Positions 21,690-34,940 of a stretch of 64,000 nucleotides of DNA are shown here, piece by piece. The notes under the pieces were generated by a model. That model saw only the letters and a program-made list of their open reading frames with translations. It was not told where the DNA came from and ran no database searches. Both the position numbers and the translations under genes were made by a program. The stretch is taken from NCBI GenBank assembly GCA_008508345.1, contig QNGE01002744.1, positions 34,416 to 98,415 on the forward strand, read 5' to 3'. Within the stretch, counting starts at the first letter, position 1; every line of letters starts with the position of its first letter. The DNA is from Paragonimus westermani (taxonomy: Eukaryota; Platyhelminthes; Trematoda; Plagiorchiida; Troglotrematidae).

Positions 21690-22200
21690 CAGTGTGTTTG
21701 ACATGTTAGTCCCACAAACGGAAGCACCGGGGGGAAAATTCTGGCTCAGACGTGGACATGCACTGCTGGTGGGCTCCAATAAAGTGGAACTCGAGTCTAG
21801 TGCTTTCTTACCTAATGCGCCAGCTGGACGACTGAATGCGATGGCTGCGGTCGAAATTGGGTGGCGTTCAATTTGAAATAAGCTGAATCCCCGAAACCCA
21901 GTCATTAATAATGTAAATTCACGTCCCCCGCTGCTTGTGCTACCTATTCCGTATGGCAACGGATGGCGACCCACACCGTTCAGTTTAGCTGCGGATGGCT
22001 AAAACAAGCCACATGGGGCCGGGTTGTGGAGGCTCTGACCGTTAGGCTGAGCAGGGTTGGTAGGTGTCGCCCATCTGATTGGGGAGTTGGCGACCGTCCA
22101 CACCGCTAGTTCGAAACACTCTTCGATATCGTAGTATGTCGCGGCTAACGCATAGCCTGTATCCTCAAATCTGACTCATTTAAGTGTTTTTTGCTGTGTG
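21690..22200 (+). repeat. Dispersed repeat, long copy
   Basis: The 5' part (21730-21880) aligns with 55300-55440 (CTCGAGTC-AGTGCTTT, GACTG-ATGC/TACGA, TTCAA-TTGAAA). The 3' part (21930-22195) aligns with 11040-11280. The three copies therefore define one repeat family of roughly 500 bp, apparently headed by a tRNA-like promoter in the 55.2-kb copy. The 80-100-codon open frames over it on both strands are by-products of GC-rich repeat DNA. Confidence 0.55.
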
Positions 22201-25200
22201 TTTTTACTCATCTACCACTTGCTTATTTCGTGGACCATTGTCCGGACCAGCCATCGTACCTAGGGGTACCGCTCTAGGCTGGTAGTGGTGATACCCATCT
22301 GTGGCCACGGAAGTTGTAAGGACCAAACAAACTTCTCTTAGAGACACAGGTTAGGGCTGTGCAATCTGAATGTGATCGATTAGTTGCTTGATGTCAAGGT
22401 CAAATATTATGAGGGTGGCCAGTCTTTTCATTGCGCCTTTTTCATCAAAGCCCGATGTGTGCATCCCTACTGTTATTCAAGCTAAGGCTGCGTACCCTTC
22501 TTACCACAGTTATGACACGTGTATGATGCGTTATCTGCCAGCCGATTGAAAACTTAAGCTAAGCTTTGGGATTTCATGCAATCCTGTTTTACTGCGCGAA
22601 AATTGTTTCACTTCTGTGTTACGTAGTGGTTTTTATTTTTGAGGTTATGTTCTATGCGTACATCGTAGTCGCACGAAATGATGGACTTGTTTTGAGTTGC
22701 TAAAAAGCGCAGCCAACTTGGATAGTAACAAAGTGACATTTATGCGACAAAGTATTCTTCGTTAACACGAAAATTCCGATTGCATCAAAACGAAAAGGCA
22801 TTTTGCCATAATTTCGTTGCCTTAAAATTGTATCTGGCGATTTAATTTTGTCACTGCGTATTTTCTACATACTCGTTTAAAACTCGTTACACCGAATCAT
22901 ATTACGCATATTTATGAGTACTCACAGAAAATTCCTGCTTGATAAGCGCAAATTAATCCAGTTTATTAAAGACGATATAAGTCAGCTACCAATGGGAGAA
23001 TGGTCGATCTTCACGGTAAAATGCGTTGAACACTGTCCTCCGGTTAGTCCAACTCGTACAATTTCCAATATGTGACCGCGTTACAATCTCGATACTGAAG
23101 AGGGAGGCGCATGGTGTGCTCTGCCATGCTGTTTTTCCTCTGGAATGTTTCCCATCGCTGCTGCGATAAACGACGGCTCTAACAAACGGACTGAATTCGA
23201 AGAGAAGTGACGGTTATTGGTCTGTCTTGCCAAATCTGTCCTTTTTTATATTCTGGTCATCTTCGCCAGTTTCGTCAATTTTTTAAGCAGTTAGAATTTC
23301 AGTTGTTCCAGTTCCATGGTGTGCATCAGCACACTCAACGATGAGTTGCGTTGATGAATCGAAGAGTTATTGCGTTCAATCTGTCTGAAACTTGGCCGCC
23401 TGATGTCGGAGTTCCTCTGTTCTCAGCGAGTGAAGCTGTTTTAATCTTATTGGTTCTGCCACGTTTGTTTCTGGGAGCACTTCCTTCCACAACGCGGAGA
23501 TGAAATCCGTAACTTGTTTCATTTCGGCTGTAGTTATTACGTGAGTCTCATTAAATGTTGTGTAATTCGTTCTGAATTTTTGGGTGACCTTGATCGATGC
23601 CGTGGTGCAATTCAGACATCGTTTGTAGCGCGAAGATTTCTGTGGGTTCTTTTTAGGCCTGTGTTGCGGTTGTGAAGAACAGGATTCTTTTATCAGGTGG
23701 TTTTAAAATTAATTTGGCATGCCCAAACTTCTTGTGTATGAAGATGTTTGCTATCCTCCTGTTTCTTTCCTACCAGTAACAATAAGATAGTGGTGCAATC
23801 CTGGCCCTTACTACTACCAACACATCAGTCGTGAACTGCAAAAGACACCACTCTTCCCCGCATCGGAAGTCTTGGCTGTGGTAGGGATCAAAGGCTGCTT
23901 AACAATTTCTTGTCGAGTGAATAGCTCACCGAATGCAGAACCAAGTCTTGTACAGCATTTATCCCTCGAGGAAATTATCGAAACCATGCTCACCAGTCAT
24001 ACGTGGGGAACGAGGCACCGCAATTCTCTAGAATGTTCTCCCTATACTGAGTAAGGGCTCGACATTTTCGGCTTAGCTACTCGCGTTCAGGACATCGGTA
24101 AATCGGGTTTCCTTGGACGAAGTGTTGTTACGGATGTCTGGGATGGTGGAGCTTTCGATTTACACAAAAAGCTTATCCGAATTTGCTTGTCTGTACTGGA
24201 AGCTGGATGGCAGGCTGAGCCGATTCAAAGCCGTAAGATAAGCGGTCGATAAGAAACTAAATAAACTAAAGTGGAGAAAGACCTAGTGCAGAAAGTTCAA
24301 CAATCCTACAGGATTCGGAACTGAGTCGGTCTCACGCTGCACACAATTTCGATATTGTTTTTGGGAGTAAAGTTTGCTTTGTAGTTTACGGCGGCCATCG
24401 TAACGAGCTCGATTGCATTTCCGCTATTTAGTACGGCGTATGGCCACATCCTTTTTATGTTTTCAGCTGACGGCATAATCTTTTGTGAAAGAACCAACAA
24501 TAACTAAGTGTGGTGCCAGACTCTCCTAACTTCTGCGCTACTCACTGCTCTGTTTCCCAATCGCGCGCTGAAAATGCAAGGAAGACACGGCCTGACAAGC
24601 GCGAGGAGGCCTAGCGTATGATGTGCACGAATCTTCTTAACTGACAGGATGTAACTGATTTACGTAGTTGGGGATTGTCTGTCCCCAGCGTGTTTTATTT
24701 TATTACTGCTCGTGGCGTCGCCCCCATACGGGCAACGCTTCACAGACTAATAGTGTTGAACGGATTGCCTGCGAACACCGTTGACGACGGCAAATACTCG
24801 CAACACTACTTGTTCTATCGTATTTCGATTGCCATGTATTATAGCTTGAGTCGTCGTAGCTTCTGTATGCAGCAGGGTGAGTAGATGGATATGTACTTCT
24901 AATAACCCTTCTCCCGATGTTTTGTCTTTTATACCCCCATTCCTAGTACTTATTCTGCACACCCCATAGTAGGTATGGCTAGTCACGTTAACATTGTTCT
25001 AGTAAGTCCTATCTCCTACCGCCCACTTTCCAGTGTGTGTCACCTCTTGCCTAGATAGAAAGCCAGTCGAAGTAGCTGCTTTTGACTTTTTCATTCCGAA
25101 GCAGACCGTCTTCGATCGGAGGTTACTCATTAAAAATCAGCGGCTGCTTCGTTCTCGAGACTTCGATCCAAAGCAGTAGCAAACTTGTCGAGCTGACGGC

Positions 25201-26660
25201 ATCCGTACTGTCAACTGACTGTTGTCTACTTCAGGTGACTCCACGACCGCCACTATCAACAAGACTGGAGCCGCATTGGTGGATTGGGCTCACGTTAGCT
25301 TTGGACTCCCTGACGTGTGCTTGTTCGAATTTCTTAAGGCCAGCTGCAGGCGCTAAGCCTTTTTGTTGCCGTTCACGCCCCCAACCGAGACCTCTGTCAA
25401 GCCTTCTATTTACTGGGATCTTGCTACTCTCCTTAAGTCGACACGCAGTTAATTTTTTGGGCTGTGGATGTGAACGTGCGCTGGCGTCGATGTCATGATA
25501 ATGTCTCCCAATACTGGACCCCTCAGGTCCGCACTGAGTCAACCCTTAGATATTTCATGAACTTATGTAAAACTACCGTTAACACACAATGCACAACATA
25601 CTGCACACGTAGAATTATCGAATTGGAAGGTGACTAAGGTCTCAGTAAACATTTGTGGGTGGAAAATAACCAACGGGGGACCAGAATTACCTGTAAAGTT
25701 ACGTAAAGGAATTAAAGCGTCCTGCTCATGATCCCACAAGTACCACCTTGTAGACTGCCTTGAGTTCTTCTGAAAGTTGTAGAAACTACTCATAACGTCC
25801 AGCGGTTTGCTCCCGCTGTTTACTGTGTGAGAGAAGGTCGGTTATAATCCTGAGTTTATTCTGTTTTACTTATCCTTCAGATGTAGAAAAGGTCGCATGA
25901 ATAAAAAGCCTCTTCACATCCCTCGATGTATCTACAAAGCAGCTTGGACGTTCGGTATTGTTTGGTTCTAGTTCAGTTCGTGGTGCCTCTTTTGATAAGT
26001 GAGGCTTCGGATCCGGTGTACGCTCCTCGTTAACCAACGTATTCTCCTCAGTAGGTCGGTGTTCTTTTTCATAAACCGACTAGACCTGAACGTGATAATC
26101 TCGATGTGACATTACGAAAGTTTTGCACAAACAGAGTAGGAAGTCTGTTCGGTGTATTCTGTGATACCCGAAACAGTAGTATGGGTGGCCACAAGAATAT
26201 TCCTCATAGAAACGTACGACCAGTAAACATGTTCACACACACCCATATGCAATCATCCACAGTCTATGCGAACGTCTTCATGGATACGCATCATTAGTGT
26301 TTGCACCTGCTTGGCGTCCGTATGAATTGGAATAAGGCTATTTTTTCGAGCAACATTTCGTTCGGTCTCGTCAGTTGCGTACACAAGATGGTAGCCGAAT
26401 GGATGACGAAACTGGTGGGTATGGGTAAAATGCTGGTTTGACTAGTCACCAATCATAGCTAGGTTCTCGAGACGTGTGTGACACCTCTGAGTGTTTGATT
26501 TTTTTCTCGGCGTCCAAATAAACGAAGATGGCAATGGGATAACGGGGACAGGTGAGCACGTGGTTCAGGTGTCACGTTCAGTAAGCGATCAACAAATGAA
26601 ATGAATAGAACGCAGTCAATCAGTACGTGCTAGATTCGTCCAGGCAAGCTGAAGATAAGG
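22201..26660. other. Long unassigned region
   Basis: This is 4.5 kb without any gene I can support. The only sizeable open frames are a plus-strand frame of 138 codons (25082-25498) and a minus-strand one of 103 codons (25231-25542) on the same DNA, both Ser/Pro/Arg-rich without domain features. Positions 23100-23800 give Glu/Gln/Arg-rich minus-strand scraps that might be retroelement coding but are too broken to name. Confidence 0.4.
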
Positions 26661-26661
26661 A

Positions 26662-27123
26662 TACTATGAACGCAGTAGGAAACTGTGGAAAATAACAAGA
26701 ATCCGAGACTGCGGAGATGAAGGGTTGAAAAATAAAGTATCTCTAATAACCGGCTTCCTAGAAGCTATAGACAACGCTTCCGAAAATGCCAAGGCGAGTT
26801 CGTCTGTGTTCTGACAACCAACACAATTCCTCCCAGCGATCTACTGTGTAGCCAGATCGGAGCAAGTATTTTGTTATGACACTCTTAGCTGTCCCAGTTT
26901 TAGTATTCAAATACCATTTCCAGGTGCGATCCTTGATTGAGATGTGTATTGCCCTCAATATACTGCCTACCACCTTTGTGTCCCAAAGTAGATGGTAATG
27001 AAGGCGGTATCACCTTGGTAACCTACTGTAAAAGGGCCGATTATTAAGGGTACTTTTATTTTTCAATCCTTCATCTTTGCAATGTGGGATTGTTTTCTAC
27101 GGTTTCCTACTGCGTTCATAGTG
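26662..27123. mobile_element. Small inverted-repeat element (MITE- or foldback-like)
   Basis: The left arm 26662-26763 is the imperfect reverse complement of the right arm 27033-27123, with about 270 bp between. Both arms begin at their outer tips with ACTATGAACGCAGTAGGAAAC. The right tip reads CACTATG, reminiscent of CACTA-type ends; the left tip has T for the first C. The arms continue with GATGAAGG-TTGAAAAATAAA and TAATAA-CGG. I found no clear target-site duplication. The loop has a 71-codon minus-strand frame with no motif, so it is probably non-autonomous. Confidence 0.62.
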
Positions 27124-27950
27124 CCTACTCACTTATTCACCATCCGTTCGGCTAACATTTAGTGCATTCATCAGACGAAAGCGAACGAAATGTTTCCCTC
27201 CGAACGTATATTTCACCTAAACAATATTCTTTAATCCATTACTCGGTTCTTCTCATAAATCGGTAGACACAGGTCTCTCGTGTTGTTCCGGTTGACTTCC
27301 GGCGCTTCAGCGTGAAGACGTACACTAAAAACTTGCAGGCAGACAAAAAATATATGGTGCACGGCTCACTACATCACACACAAAGGTATACATATCGCAT
27401 TTGATCCCAAGGACCATTGCAGTGCAGCCTGGTTATTTAGTAAGTTAAGTATGTGAAGTCTGGTGTTACGCTGTAAACGACGTCGACCTGCGTTTTCCAC
27501 AGATGATGGGAACCCGTCGTTGGTAAGCGATTTATTCCGGGAATGAGCGCCGCACGAGAACGTGACATTTGAACAATCAGGCAGCGTGCGAACTTTCTTA
27601 TAACCTTAGGTAAAATGTGCAGTTATAATCGTTATAGAAATTTTGCATATGCTATCACACAGGGACAACTTAAATCCTCTGGGTTGTTACACTATTCACG
27701 CCTATAGGAGTATCGTGATGTTGGTGTGGTTATCTAGTGCCAGTAACCCTTCATTTGGTCTCAGCAGAATCTGTAAAGGTTTGTGGCCAGGTACAGTCGC
27801 AAGCTTGACCTCACGAGAAGATAGTTTCGCTATGGGTTCAACAGTACTGTAAGCCGATTCGGTAGGGTCGGAAGCCTTTGGGGATAACCTCTGATTTGTA
27901 TGTGAGGAAGACCAAAAGTTCATTGTACTTTAACTAGATCACATCTCTGG
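27124..27950. other. Unassigned stretch
   Basis: This 0.8 kb lies between the inverted-repeat element and a LINE RT fragment. Open frames at 27643-27923 on both strands show no recognisable features. Confidence 0.4.
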
Positions 27951-27954
27951 AGGT

Positions 27955-28320
27955 TATGGTGGATTTCATGTCTGTGTTCAGGGAAATAGCGCGCGAAATG
28001 GAAACGCTTCGAACTGACAAAGCAACGGGGTCAGACTAGCTGCACTCGATTATGCTGAAGGTCTGATGCTGGAGTTATTGGAGCCACTAAAAGTGTCGTT
28101 TGCAGAATCGCTAGGGATGGGATAGTTCCAGGCAGCTGAAAGAAGGTGTTGACACTGCCGTCATACAAAATGGAGGTTTAAGTTGTGTTCCATGCAGAAA
28201 TATAAGGATCGGTTTGGCTGCCCACCTTAAAGGGCACAGGTTGACAATTCTAGCACAACACAGATTTATGTACGGTAGATCCCGGTTTGGAAAATTTGCC
28301 AAGAAAAATTCTGATGAATA
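27955..28320 (+). pseudogene. LINE reverse-transcriptase scrap (CR1/jockey-type)
   Basis: The plus-strand frame reads REMETLRTDKATGSD, with LHSIMLKV after a stop, matching the KLRTDKSPGPDGLHPxILK entry box of CR1/jockey RTs. It continues with SSRQLKEGVDTAVIQNGG (the W-K-A-V-PIFKKG box). LTILAQHRFMYGRSRFG closes it, corresponding to LL-NAQHGFRSGRS. The palm with the catalytic Asp residues is missing. It ends where gypsy pol sequence starts. Confidence 0.6.
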
Positions 28321-28399
28321 GAATTTCCGATGGGGATGGAGGAGGTAGTGATTGGTTACTTACTACTTGGCAGCTAATTTAAAGACATGGTGAAGCACC

Positions 28400-30000
28400 A
28401 GCAGCTCGCAAGTGATTCGGCCAATTCCATACAGGCATAACCTACAGGGATGCTTTGTCCAATAATGGTCATCCGCTCAGCAGGGTTCAGAATGACATTA
28501 TTGGGGCCATATCTCCCCCTTGTGCGTGAGCTACTTGGCAGTCTGAACATATGACTCAGACCGGCAGTGTCCGTCCACCGTATTGTCAGTTGGCTCCACC
28601 ACCGTATGCAGTACCCAGAAAAATGGATGAACGGCGTCTGTTTGGCGACTATCAAACATTAAACGACGCGATCAACTCCAATAAGCGTGCGACCCCTCAC
28701 CTTCAGGACGATAGCAAACCTATTCGTTAGGCACATATTCACAAAAGTCAACCCGGTACGCAATTAGAGTCAAATTCCAGCAGTCCCCGAGGTCATGCGA
28801 AGAGGTCAATCATAACGTCATTCGGACCTCTAATTTTTACGCATGCCGTTTGGCCTCGGTGATTACTAGTACTTGGATGATATCTTAATCACCGGCAGAC
28901 CAGAGGAACATGGCGTGCATTTAAGTTCATTACTTGCCCATTTTTCGCTTCGTTGGATTACAGTCTACCTGATGAAGTGCTGGTTTCGAACACGCCGCGT
29001 AACTTCCTTAAAACGGTATATCCACCAGCGTGATCGAACCTCTCCTTGGTACAGGGCAGTCACTAATGGACCACCCGGAACCAAATCATTTCAGCAACTT
29101 TCACGATCTAGTTAGTTCTTTTTTTTATCTCCGTTCCATTTTTTTCCGTGCACATCTAATATTTACAGCTGCCACGAAAAGTGCCCTTATTGCACCAAAA
29201 CACAGCTGCAGCCAATATAGCGACAATTTTCCATCATCATCCGTCGTTCCTTTAGCGCCAGCCTTGGATATGAGGGCAGTCTTACAGTGACGACTGGTGT
29301 CCGCCAATGTGTTCTCACACATCAGTAACACCATGATCGAGACAGACAGCTCAATTGGATTCCTTGGCAATCGCAGCCGCACGGGTCAACGGATCAAAAC
29401 AGGAAAACTCCGCCTGACAAGATCTCTTAAACTTGAGCACGTCTTTATGCATTCGTCCGACGGGACGAGTATTGGTGACAGCCCACAAAACATCCCTTCC
29501 CGTTAGATTTTTGCTGTCAAATTTTTGAAACACTGAACAACGTGTTACGTCATCCATTCCAACAAGAATGACCACTGGACATTCTCTGATTTTTTAATCG
29601 CTACGTCAACGGCGCCAACTACTACACGCCTCTTCCACTGAACAATGTTGCCTCCGGCGAGAATCTCTACCATGTGCATGTTGACCAATGCATATTTTTG
29701 CAACCGTCTAGTGGATAAACGTTCACTTTAACACGTTTAGACCAATTTACATGTTGGTTAGAATCAACACCAATCACCAACTGCCGGTCAGGAGCTATCG
29801 TATGAGCATTTTTGGAAGGTCTGGTCACCAAGCTGAGCTGCGCCACCGAACACTGACCGCGGCTCTCATTTTAAGGTGACCTTCGCATCACTTTTTAGCG
29901 CAGTGGAATGTACAACAGTTTGCCACTCCACAGCTGAACGTTCTCATTACCAGGTGAGACGTTTTCTACCACCCTCCAACTAACAACCCCTCATGGTGGA
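28400..30000 (+). pseudogene. Ty3/gypsy pol relic 1 (RT to integrase)
   Basis: The plus-strand order is RT, thumb, then integrase. APPPYAVPRKMDERRLFGDY and TLNDA (28590-28670) match the W-SPLHMVPKK-GDWR-CGDYRALN box. FTRMPFGL is near 28835 and YLDDILITGRPEEHG at 28870-28915 retains the catalytic Asp pair. A thumb and RNase H remnant lies around 29100-29290. Integrase follows: HVHVDQCIFLQPSSG (29670-29720), then FTCWLESTPITN, and DRGSHFKVTF near 29860 keeps one catalytic Asp. Frame changes are frequent. I could not define LTRs. Gag and protease appear absent. Confidence 0.66.
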
Positions 30001-31775
30001 GGTTCTGCCATTAACCGCGTTAAGTATTCGAAACACAAAGAAAGTCCAATCAAGTCGATAAAATGATTTATGCACCTCGAGAGGTGAATTTTCGATTCCT
30101 TTTACTTGCATACATCTTCGGAAAATGGAGGGCAAATTAACTACGCATGGATCATTGGGTTAGTGGTACAACCGTGGAAATCGGCCATAGTCATGTTGGA
30201 ACAAGGCAACAGAATAACACTCAGTCTAGTTCTCCCTACTGAGACATGTGCAACAAAGAAAACCAAAGCACGGCTCATTAACCCCGTGTATCAGTATCGA
30301 TCCTAGAAAATAATGTATAGAGACCACGCTGAGCTGGCGAGTTTCGTTTTTAGCCTCAGGACGTAAATTACAAATAAACAGCTTGACTAAAACAAAGGTA
30401 TGAAGAAAACCGCAGTAATCAAACATACAGTGGAACGCGAATAGTAGTATTATTCGTTATAGTCGCTCCACAGCTCACTCTTGGAAGGTTGCCTTCGTTA
30501 TTCTAGAGAGAGGAAAGGAAAAATCGTGTCTTCTTGTTGATCACAGTTACCAGATGGTACATTTGGGGGATAATGATATCGGGGACGTGGGGTAGGCCAT
30601 GTCTACTTTCGAAGAACGGTCGGTAAAGAATGACTGCTGTAGTGGACAAGCGGGTATGCGCTCGACCCTCGTCCACTGACAATTTGACACGTCTTTCCTG
30701 AAGAGCGGTCGAAATGTAGTCCCATCAGGCATCGAACTAATAGAACGCGTTAGGGTTTGGAAGTAAACCGTATATTTCCAGCAATGTTAGGAAGTATGAT
30801 AAGCAGTTATTTCTAGCTTAATCTGGGACCAACGGCAGCAACCAAGAGAAGAAAGAGAAGCGCGAGGTGGACCCCAGCCCACTCGGCGACAATCAAAAGT
30901 GCGCCAAGTGAGAAGCGCGTGGAAACTCCGAGTGCGTTAAACAACGCTCGAAAAGGCCCAGGTCAAACTATCTTGAATAATGGACGGATACATGGGTCGT
31001 TAGGATAGGAGCAAACACTCGCTGCATGCGATTAGTTGCACGGCTGAAGAAAGTGGTACTGAGTTCATATCAGTTCTCCTATAGCAGGCGTACAGAACAG
31101 ACAAGCAACAAAACACGGTTGAAGCCGGGATTTTTAGAGAGGCCACAGGATCGCCGGTCACTAAAAGTTTTCGATGTGCATCTTCTCCATCGCGACGGGC
31201 TGCCCAAACCTGAAAACCTTTGAGGGGAAGGGAAGGTATGTGTGTTCAGTGCTGCATAACTGGTAGCATCACGTCTGGATCATGTGACGATGAAAAAACT
31301 CTGAGGTATCCGCACAACAGGCGAAGAGGAACAGCTCACCGCAGCAACATATCCGTCTGACTGAATATAACTGAAAAACCGACGATTTCTCGGAGGTTGT
31401 ACACTGAGTGTGGCTGCCTTCTCTTGTTCTCTCCTGGTGAACGTGTTTAAGTGCAATGAACTCAAGAAGGAAAATAACCACTATGAGAATGAATCTGATC
31501 TTGAACAACTTGGGTTTTGCGGACCTGGTAACGCATCAAATAACTGCAAGGGACGAGTGTGAGTAAAAACAAGTGCCACGTTTTTTTTACATCTCAAAGT
31601 ACACAATAGCTCGGAAAAATAAGTAGATTGGAATAACCTTTTTTAAATCGATAACTCCATATATACAATAACTGAGAAAAACATGGTGTATTAGGTGGAC
31701 AAAACGACGCGGTATTGAAGCCATCATTCTAGAAAATGTGTTGAGATTTTGCAAAACGTACGGGTTTGCAAAGCT
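30001..31775. other. Unassigned stretch between gypsy relics
   Basis: This 1.8 kb is flanked by a plus-strand and a minus-strand gypsy relic. It may contain decayed LTRs. A purine-rich stretch at 30840-30990 looks non-coding. Open frames up to 79 codons are not recognisable. Confidence 0.35.
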
Positions 31776-31779
31776 TTCT

Positions 31780-34700
31780 ACCGAGACGATTATGCCTGGA
31801 GGTGAGGGCAACAGGGATCGGGGGTGTGGAAGTGTCAACAACCGAACGGGGTTCTGTGGACGGAACACTTTTTGCTGCCACCGGGGTTTGCAGAAGAGGA
31901 ACACTACTCGCCGACAGAGCGTGAGCTTGACAATCCTTTCATAAATTCTGGTTTATGCTTGCCGACAGAAATCGTCTTCCTATTGGCTATTGCGGCTGAC
32001 GGCAGAGGTTTTCGTGTCTTCTTGCGAAGACGCGGTAGAGACCGGTATATGAAGGTTTCAAAGGTTGACACAGGTCATTCGTACGTACAAAACATGAGTA
32101 CAGGAGAACAGCTTAGTGCGCAGTTGATGATTAATCTCTAGGCTGCACATGATGTAGTGACATATGGTGCACAAGACGAACCGTATAGCTCTTAGTCGTA
32201 AGTTGCTAAAAGTGCAGACGAGACGAGTTCACCTGAGAACCTGAGTGTGCAGCCAAAAAGTAGTTCGGTTGCAATTGCGTTTAAATCCTCTTTACTGTGT
32301 TCCGTAGGCCCGATAGAACTAACGGAAATACCTCTTTCCTTGAAGGATTGACGCGCGCAGTTGTTAGTTGACAATGAGACCGTTGAACTAGTTCGTTGCT
32401 ACCGGATGACTGTGAACGTGTGAAGGCGCGTCCGAGGCAGTGTTTGTGATACCTGAGACACGTCATATGTTAATCGTAAACTAAAAGATGTAGTCCAGAT
32501 GGGTAAATCCCGTTGAAAAATGTTTGTCAGATGAAGCGTTTAAAGATTGTGTATGATCAGTGCAAACCGTAAAGGTCCTGCCTTTCATCGAATGACGGAA
32601 ATGGCGGCTACCTAGAGAGATTGACGGTAACTCTCTACGAAGAGTGCTGTAGCGTGATTCCGGGGATTGGAAACGTTTGGAGTAAGCTAAACGTTGGTGA
32701 TGATTACCAACAGACTGTTTTAACACGGCACCGGCAGATTCGTCGGTTACAATTGACAACGATGCGTTCGGATCAGGATAAGCAAAGAGAGCCAAGTCAG
32801 CGACGGGTTTCTTGAGCTCAGTGAACGCAATGCGTGAAGCTTCTGTGAGCTAGAATTGAGTTGTCGAGACCACTATAACGACGAAGTTCCTTAGTGGATT
32901 TCGGCTGGGGTTATTTCCGGATGGATTCTCCAATGACGAGCGATCATGTAGCTTCTCTAAGGATCCCGACTGCAATCGTGTTTTCTTGCTTGTCCGTTCT
33001 GTACGCAAGATCATATGTACGTCTGTTACAGGATGCCTGATACGAACTCAGTGCCAATTTCCTCAGTCGTACAATTAACTGTACGCAGCGAATGCTTGGC
33101 TTTCACGAGTGTTTTCAAACGCACTCGATGCACATTTTGCTTGCGCACTTCTGAGTGTCACAGAGTGGGCTGGTGACCACCTTGCGTTGTTTCCCTTTAT
33201 GTTCTTGATTGCTGTCGTTGGTCCCAGACTATGCTAGAGCCAACTATCTTACTTCTGAACACTGTTGGAAGTAAACGGTCTGTTTTCAAACCCCACCATA
33301 TTCCCTTAGTTCGATGTCTGCTGGGATTACGTTCCGACTGCTCTTCAGGAAAGACGTTCTGAACTGTTAGTAGATGATGGTCGGGCGCGCACTCAGCTGT
33401 CCACTACACATCGACTTTATGCGTTAGTGCGGTGATTCCGTTTTGTGAGACCACATCTTCCAGAAACTCTGTGGTGGTCTTACCCTGTTCGCACTTGTTG
33501 AAATAAACTGTGACGCCGTTAGGTGAAGCATTCCATTAAGGTGAGAAGGTGCATAAGATATCTCGTGTGAAGAACTAAGCATCGAAATGACACCCGAAGA
33601 GTAGATAAAGTTCAAATCGTGTGTCAATTCATGAATGAAGCGTTCAAAAGTCTGGGCAGTGTTGCTCAGTGACGTTGGAGAAAATTCGAAAAGACCAGGG
33701 ATGTTAACCGCGGTTTTGGGCGTATCGTTTTTGGCTACCAGAATCTGGTGAGCGTACCTAATCGACCTTGCTGTAAATGGTTTTTCTGTATAAGCAAGAA
33801 GTTAAATCCTGCATGTGCGGGATTGGGCATTTGTCAAGGATGGTTCGCTTTGTCTATCCCGTGATAACCACCTCATGGGCGCTAATTACCTGACTTCTTA
33901 GAGACTGGACGTAATTGTGAGGCCATGGGATCTCGGAAGAGCGTATTATTTCGAGTATTTGCCAGAATTCTGCTCTGGTGAGTTGCAGTCTGTCGGCAGC
34001 CAACCAGCGGGGCCGTGCTAGGATGAGAAGTTCCTTCGTGCACATGTGATATGTGACACTAGAGTTCAGTGGAGGGTTGTCATTCGATGCGCGAACAGGT
34101 TGTGGGGTCTCATTGAAGAGGTCGGCGAGTTGCCTACGAGTTACGGTCATTTATGGGTATTATGGCTGCCAATGCTGCGTGCGTGCTGGCTATATTGCGC
34201 ACAGTGCTGGCATCAGTTAGCACATGGCGCTTGGTATCGACTAGATGGTAGAAATGCCGGAGAAACCCGAGGCCGAAATTCCACTGGAGGCCCAAGTTTA
34301 GGATTAAAGCGCGCTACCCGTAAGTGGTTGTAGGAGTGCTGTTAGCAGCGCGGAGCTGTGAGCTGCAGAGATTTGCCACCTCGTCCTTTGTAGATGCTAA
34401 CTTGCGCACCAGTGTCAACCCAAAAGGTGGTTCAGGTTTCCGTATATCGCATAAGAATAGGGCAACAAAAATGTCTACTCCGTCGGCGTTGTGTGCCGTT
34501 AGAAGTCGGCTAACTAAGTTTGCATTGCCTTGAGGTGAAGAGTTTGGAGCAGTGTTTGGCTTGATTGAAAAAACGTTTGTGGCACTAACGACAGTCAGAT
34601 CTTTGAATTGGCAAGTATCGCCGGGTGATATACTAGGTCAAAAACCTGTTGAACGGTTTGAGGGATTTCGTTCAAACCACATAGCAAAGCTGCGATTTTT

Positions 34701-34940
34701 GCCCGTGAGACCGTACTTTGGGGGTAAAGAAACTGTCAAAATGGCGCGTGCCCAGTATAGGACGTGAAGTGAAATGTGGCACATTTAAATGAACAAACAA
34801 TGGTTCAAAGCGCTCCACTAATTGATCGGCGATCTCTACTGTCTCGGAGAGGGGTTGAGAACGAGCAACGGAAACCAGTGCCTGTGCTGCCTCCGATAAC
34901 TTTTTAAGCCAGAGCTCCCGAAGGAGGGATTCTTCCATAC
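31780..34940 (-). pseudogene. Ty3/gypsy gag-pol relic 2
   Basis: On the minus strand all parts appear in order. A gag segment lies at 34938-34672 (LLRELWLKKLSEAAQALV, then VEIADQLVERFEP). The protease FWVDTGAQVSI is near 34430, with the catalytic DTGA intact. The pre-RT region is at 34130-33900 and RT at about 33680-33420 (NTAQTFERFIHELTHDLNFI), with the YxDD site lost. RNase H is at 32795-32490 (FTVCTDHTQSL). A late integrase segment lies at 32466-32192 (LVQRSHCQL, VFPLVLSGLRNTVK). The C-terminal stretch at about 32080-31940 contains KPSYTGLYRVFARR. The integrase catalytic core between RNase H and 32466 is deleted. Confidence 0.72.

Noticed and set aside
21634..21974. 80- and 100-codon frames on both strands
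   Set aside because: They lie wholly in a dispersed repeat also found near 55.3 kb, so they are by-products of repeat sequence.
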